The position numbers and the translations under genes are program-made. DNA of 64,000 bases from the NCBI GenBank assembly GCA_026075535.2, contig AP026538.1:124001-188000 (forward strand). The letters are read 5' to 3'. Positions 58,677 through 64,000 of the stretch are shown here, one piece after another. The stretch comes from Tricholoma matsutake. Taxonomy: Eukaryota > Basidiomycota > Agaricomycetes > Agaricales > Tricholomataceae. The stretch's first letter is position 1; each line of letters starts with the position of its first letter. The notes under the pieces are model-generated. The model had not been told where the DNA came from and ran no database searches. It saw only the letters and a program-made list of their open reading frames with translations.

Positions 58677-59635
58677 ATGTCTGAACCCTCAACTTCTAAT
58701 CCCGGCCCTAATCCTGTTCCCACACCAGTGCTAGAGGCAAAAATTGATGCGCTTACAGCGCAAATGTTGCAATTAGTGTCAGTGTTGGCAGCATCACAGC
58801 CCAGACAAGTGGAAGTACAGCCAGAGATGACAGGAGAAAGAGATGATGAGATGGAGGAGATGGTGGAGTGGATGTCACAGGAGGATGAGATGGTGGAGAA
58901 ATCCGGAAATGGAAAAGCGTGCTTACCTAAGTATGCACCCCCGCAAATCTTTGACGGTACCATGGAGAATACAAAATCCTTCATCAGCTCTATAGTATTG
59001 TACATCCATGGGAGGAAGCCAGAGTTTCGTACAGCTGAGTCTAGGATTATGTTTGCCCCCTCATACATTCAGGGGGGGAAAGCACAGTTCTGGAGAAACA
59101 AGGCTATTAATCAAATTGCCGCAGGAAAGAAACCATTTGCAACCTTCAAGGAATTTCTGGAGAAGCCGCGTTGGTAGAGTTTTTGAAAGCAGGATTAAAT
59201 CCTTCTTTATTCAAGTCTATCTACCGACTACCTTCTATGCCAGAGAAGTTGGATGAGTGGTATAATTGGGCAATGTGCCCTGACCACCAATATTGGCAGG
59301 AACAGGCAGAGTCAAAGTTGATGTACAGAAGTAGTAAATTTGGAAAGTCATCAGGAGGAAAGTCCAAGAATGGAAAGGCACCTCAGGCACAAGCTCCAAG
59401 GGCACAGCCACCGGCCATGGCAGTGACACCTATAGTTGCAGAGTCAGCAGCACCAGCAGAGGCAATGGAGGTTGATCAAGTGGGGAGGCAAGCCCCACTT
59501 AAATGTTTTAACTGTGGGCAGTTAGGACACATTGCTAGGAATTGTAGGCAGAAAAGAAAGATTAGGGAAGCTACAATCGAGGAAGTGAAGCCAGAGGAAG
59601 GCAGGCAGAAGAATTTTGTGGAAGAGTCCCAGTGA
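58677..59635 (+). pseudogene. gag of family C copy 2
   Basis: Starts MSEPSTSNPGPNPVP. The capsid-like part runs to TFKEFLEK, where 139 bases present in copy 1 are missing between two GGAGA pentamers, shifting the frame. It resumes ALVEFLKAGLNPSLF, then SSGGKSKNGK and one intact zinc knuckle CFNCGQLGHIARNC (C-x2-C-x4-H-x4-C). The knuckle is better preserved than in copy 1. Confidence 0.85.
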
Positions 59636-59637
59636 AG

Positions 59638-62600
59638 GTTTCCCCATTGGTGACCCAGAATTGTTACAATGTATTAGTATCTGAGGAAACACAGAGTAAA
59701 TCAGAAAAGGAAATCGAGGAGGAGTACAACTGTTGTGAATCACGTGACCAAGGAAATTGCTGAGCACTATTTCTGAAAACCCCTAAATTCTTTATTTGCT
59801 CTGTGCAAATAGAACCCAAAATTACCTTGACTGTGGGACTGAAGACAGTGGACACACATGCAGCGATTGATGTGGAAGCATTGCTTGATAGTGGTGCTAC
59901 AGGATTATTCATTAATCGGTCCTTAATTACCAGAAATGGTATTAGCACATGCAAGCTGGCGCAACCTATAATGGTGTACAATATTGACGGAACAGTCAAT
60001 CGTGGAGGAGGAGGTGACTATGGTACTAAAGTATCAAGAGCATCAGGAGTGAGCCATATTCAAAGTGTGCAATCTTGGGAAAACCAATCTAATAATAGGA
60101 TGTCCATGGTTACAGAAGCATAATCCTGAAATTGATTGGAAAACTGGGAAAGTAGAAATGACTTGTTGTCCTAAAGAATGTAATGTGTATGGGAGGAAGA
60201 TGAACAAGGAAAAAAGGAAAAAGAGAGAGAAAGAACGTCCGAGGAAGTATTCTGTTACAATGGAGGAAGTGGAGGATGAGGAAATGCCAAATGGGGAACT
60301 TCCGGTCATGATTGAGAAAGAAGAGCAGAAGCAAACCTTTAGAGCAATTTGTGGAGGACAGTCATGGGACAAGAATATTGTAAAGGTGGAGAAGCCAGTG
60401 GAGGAATGGGTGCCAAAAGTGTATCATGAATATCTGTCAGTGTTCCAGAAGAAGGAGTCTGAGTGAATGCCAGTGTGGAAGCCATGGGATCATGTGATTG
60501 AGATGAAGCCAGGGTTTGTGCTGAAGAAGTCGAAGGTATATCCATTATCTCCGATGGAACAAGAAGAAGTGGATGCATTCCTGAAGGAGCAATTGCTTAA
60601 AGGATACATACAACCTTCGAAATCACTGCAGATGTCACCAATATTCTTTGTGCCAAAGAAAGACCAAAGGAAGAGGATGTGTACAGATTATAGGTATCTG
60701 AATGAGTGGACAGTGAAGAACACGTACCCCCTGCCGTTGATCTCAGAAATAATTGACAAGGTGGGAAAAGCCAAGGTCTTTACAAAATTGGATTTACAAT
60801 GGGGATACAATAATGTATGCATAAAGAAAGGAGATGAGTGGAAGGCTGCATTTGCCATGCATCGAGGATCCTTCGAGCCGCTTGTCATGTTTTTCAGGAT
60901 GACTAATAGTCCCCCAACCTTCCAAAATATGATGAACAACATTCTCAAGGACGTAATAGACAAAGGGATGGTAATAACATTTATTGACAACATTCTGATA
61001 TTCATGGAGGATGAACAAAATCATGAGGCGATAGTGCAGGAGGTGCTACGGAGGTTAGCGGAGAATGATCTATTTTTGAAACCAGAGAAGTGTGTGTTTG
61101 GGGCAAGTGAGATCGAGTTCCTAGGATTATTGATCAGCCTTGATGGGGTCAAAATGGATCCAATCAAGGTACAGGCGATCACAGATTGGCCTGCACCCAA
61201 CCGTGTCAAGGAGGTTCAAGCCTTCTTGGGACTCGCGAATTATTATCGTTGCTTTGTGCATAATTTTTCCAAAATGGCTGCACCCTTACATAACCTTATG
61301 CAAAAGGGAGTAGTGTGGAGGTGGGGAGAGCAGCAGCAGACAGCATTTGAGGAGTTGAAGAGGAAGTTTGTGGAGGGACCAATATTAGCCCCAGTAGATT
61401 TCACACGCCCTTTATGAGTGGAATCAGATGCATCCGACTTTGCTACTGGAGCGGTATTATCAATGCTATGTGAAGATGACAAATGGCATCCTTGTGCATA
61501 TTTGTCCCGAGGGTTGAATGATGTGGAGAGGAATTATGATGTGCATGACAAAGAGATGTTGGGGATAATACAAGTGTTGGAGGCATTGAGGCATTATTTG
61601 GAGGGATGTACGCATCAGATTGAGATCTGGACAGATCATCAAAATCTGCAATACTTCATGTCTGCTAAAAAGCTTAATTGCTGGCAAGCGCATTGGGCAC
61701 TATTTCTATTGCATTGTAATTTTCACTTGGGTCCACAAAGTGGGAAGCTTAATGAGGAAAGCAGATGCATTATCCAGATGTGTTGATCATAAAAGGGGGG
61801 TGGAGGAGGACAATAAGAATGTTACCTTACTCAAACCTGAATACTTTTGCCTTTGCGCTATGCGTCAAGGGCATCTATTAATAGATAGCTCTGAAATGGA
61901 AATGTTGTCTAATTAGACAATGTTCAGAAATGGATGATGAAGTAGTGGAAGCTGTGAAAGCTCTGAAGGGAGAAAAGAAAGGTAATATTAAAGGAGATGA
62001 ATGGGCTGAGGAACAAGGGTTGGTGTTGTTTCAAGGAAAAGTATATGTACCGAAGGATCAGGATTTGCGAAGGGAGATCGTCCGGTTACATCATAATATG
62101 CTGGCTGCCGGACACCCAGGGAGATGGAAGCCGTTGGAATTAGTAATGAGAAATTATTGGTGGCCCAGAATTTCAAAGTATGTGTTGGGGTATGTGGATG
62201 GATGTGATATGTGCATGAGGGGGCAGAAATTTCCAGAGAAACCTGCACGAAAATTAATGCCAAACCCTATACCTAAAGCGCCATGGTGAGATATATCTGT
62301 GGATTTTATTACTGGATTACCTGAAGCTCAAGGGTACAATGCAATATTTGTAGTATGCGACCGCTTCACAAAGGAGGTCCATATTATTCCTACTACTACA
62401 GAAACCTCATCATTGGGCTTGGCACACCTCTATCTAAATCAGGTATGGCGGTTACATGGGTTACCCGATACCATTATCTCCGATTGCAGACCACAATTTG
62501 CTTCCACATTTATGTGAGAACTGAACAACATATAGGGAATTCAAACTAAATTATCTATGGCATATCACCCGCAGACTGATGGGCAGACAGAGAGAATGAA

Positions 62601-63444
62601 CCAGGAGTTGGAGCAGGACCTATGTATGTTGGTCAACTACCAACAAACCGACTGGCCCAAATGGCTGGCAATTGCTGAATTTTCCCACAATAACAAATTC
62701 CATTTGGCTACTCGTATGTCACCCTTTTTCACGAATTATGGATATCATCCTCGCATGGGAGTAGAACCCAGAAGGGAAGTCAAAGTACAGTCAGTAGAAG
62801 ACTTTGTATCTAAGATGCAAAAGGTACAAGAGGAAGCAGAGGCGGCATTGAAGAAAGCACGTGATGACATGATGCGACATGCAGATCATACTCGAGCATG
62901 CGCTCCAGAGTACACAGTTGGTGACTTGGTGTGGCTAAGTACCAAGGGCCTGAATATTCCACGACCTTCAAGGAAACTTACAGAGAAACAAGTTGGCCCA
63001 TATGCAATCTCTAAAGTAATCTCGCCTAATGCAGTAGTGCTAAAATTACTCCAATCATTCAACATTGATCCTGAGATTAATGTATCCCACCTACGCCCTT
63101 ATCACCTGCCCACTATTCCTGGTCAACAAACTACTCTGCAACCTCCGATAATAGTAGAAGGTGCTCCAGAATATGTAGTTGAAGAAATTCTAGACTCATG
63201 TCTTCAACGGAACAAATTGGAGTTCTTAATAAAGTGGAAAAACTATACCAATGAAAATAATTTGTGGGAGCCCAAAGAGAATTGTAAGCAAGCACGTAAT
63301 GTGATTGCCCAATTCTTTAAATGTAATCCGAATGCTCCACGTCGCATAGCGAGAATGGTCTATGAGGGGATGGGATTCCGGCCATACCAAAATTTCACAG
63401 AGGGGACAAACACAATATTTTCTCGCCTGGAAGTCGAGGCATGA
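59638..63444 (+). pseudogene. pol of family C copy 2
   Basis: Protease ALLDSGATGLFINRS near 59881; an 11-bp deletion near 60010 shifts the frame. [17 protein letters not shown] and FIDNILIFMEDE, where copy 1 has FIDD. RNase H: DASDFATGAVLSM, TDHQNLQYFM, then a 1-bp insertion near 61728. Integrase: SVDF-type start after TGA 62287, [24 protein letters not shown]. Chromodomain: VVEEILDSCL, EFLIKWKNYTNENNLWEP. TGA codons at 60464, 61415 and 62287 are CGA in copy 1; TGA 62515 is shared by both. A 1-bp deletion near 61912 also breaks the frame. The final stop at 63442 overlaps the polypurine tract. Confidence 0.85.
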
Positions 63445-63452
63445 AAAGGGGG
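63443..63452 (+). promoter_or_regulatory. Polypurine tract of family C copy 2
   Basis: GAAAAGGGGG, then TAA and the 3' LTR; the same motif borders the copy 1 LTR. Confidence 0.75.
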
Positions 63453-63455
63453 TAA

Positions 63456-63877
63456 TGTTAGGAAACCACCCCATTACCTAATAAAATTTCATTTTTATTT
63501 TATTATGTCAAATTACGCTACATTATGCTAAATGACGCTAAATGATGCCAAATGATGCTGCACTTTGATAGCATGAGAATTTTATTTCACATGCATCAAT
63601 ATGTATGCGCATGTACAAGTGCATCAGTAACAACAATGTACAATATATGTAACATAGTATATAAACCCTAAATATATGCCTAGGGAACCCCAGTTGTGTT
63701 CTCTTAGCTATTCCACCTACACTTTCAGTGCGAAAGGCCTTTGTCAACAAACCCACCTATTAATAACCCCTTGCATCAAAACCGTCAGTTCCCCCATCAC
63801 AAGCGCGGATCCCGCCCCCTTCTTGTAGAGAGAACCCACATGGTCTTAGCTAGCAGATAGTGGGTGTCACCCTAACA
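63456..63877 (+). repeat. 3' LTR of family C copy 2
   Basis: 422 bp, partner of 57777-58198. Confidence 0.9.
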
Positions 63878-64000
63878 GCTCCCAATCCCCTTGTCACACT
63901 TCCCCGCTATCCCTCGTGATACTTGCTAGTTCCTCATCATCACCTCTCTCAGCCCATTTTTGCTTCTAAGACACTAGATCAGGTGTAGGTGTGAGAAGAA
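63878..64000. other. Right flank, no gene
   Basis: Begins with the GCTCC target-site copy; the remainder is pyrimidine-rich and non-coding in what is visible. Confidence 0.4.

Larger units (their letters stand above)
57777..63877 (+). mobile_element. Ty3/gypsy chromovirus family C, copy 2 (plus)
   Basis: Both LTRs are 422 bp, TGTTAGG...CCTAACA. Flanks read CCTCC on the left and GCTCC on the right, a 5-bp target duplication with one mismatch (CTCC identical). A polypurine tract at 63443 precedes the 3' LTR. Gag, protease, RT, RNase H, integrase and chromodomain occur in order. Compared with copy 1 it carries several CGA to TGA changes and two deletions at short repeats. Confidence 0.9.

Overview
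The window looks like a repeat-dense accessory region of a basidiomycete, most likely an Agaricomycete. The evidence is short GT-AG introns (45-61 bp where I could define both ends), chromodomain Ty3/gypsy elements, KDZ, Tnp2, MULE and hAT transposases, and gene families I know mainly from mushroom-forming and ectomycorrhizal fungi (HNH_2 nucleases, alpha-kinases, Uma2-like nuclease-fold proteins, integrase-core proteins). An order such as Boletales is only a guess. I saw no rRNA, tRNA, CRISPR or bacterial operon structure.

Layout. 1-1265: a 5'-cut but otherwise open HNH_2 gene, the only clearly intact gene. 2813-10991: two 1.45-kb inverted arms, each with a Uma2-like relic, enclosing an alpha-kinase relic (+) and a DDE integrase-core relic (-). 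A 5-bp direct repeat flanks the whole block, so it may be one undescribed element. 11014-13990: a BED-finger-like exon pair, then nothing recognisable. 14060-15620: degenerate satellite. 15625-16535: ACCGGT-rich non-coding repeat. 16540-27666 (-): a decayed hypothetical gene and a KDZ transposase C-terminus, the latter split by a full-length chromovirus (19129-27096, TSD GTTGG). That chromovirus holds a solo LTR (TSD ACCTA) and a spliced antisense extra gene. 28239-33963: a second Ty3/gypsy family on the minus strand (TSD GGCAC). 34181-40418 (-) and 57777-63877 (+): two copies of a third chromovirus family. 40738-42330: a conserved hypothetical gene. 42473-43010: another solo LTR (TSD GCTAT). 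43040-46162 (-): Tnp2-like transposase. 46702-55290: a MULE transposase with SWIM and SAP motifs, split by a 5.7-kb hAT element (48787-54535, TSD ACTTCTTC) that itself holds a palindromic hAT MITE (TSD GTGCCAAC). 55770-56746: a protein-kinase-fold relic.

Almost every gene after the first is broken, and mostly in the same way: TGA codons where the family has arginine, as expected from CGA to TGA change at CpG. The two LTRs of the 57777-63877 element differ at 18 positions by my hand alignment, and 16 of these fit decay of 12 ancestral CpG sites. I read the region as a methylated, CpG-depleting transposon graveyard with several datable nesting events. Gene models are hand-spliced; boundaries marked approximate should be treated so.
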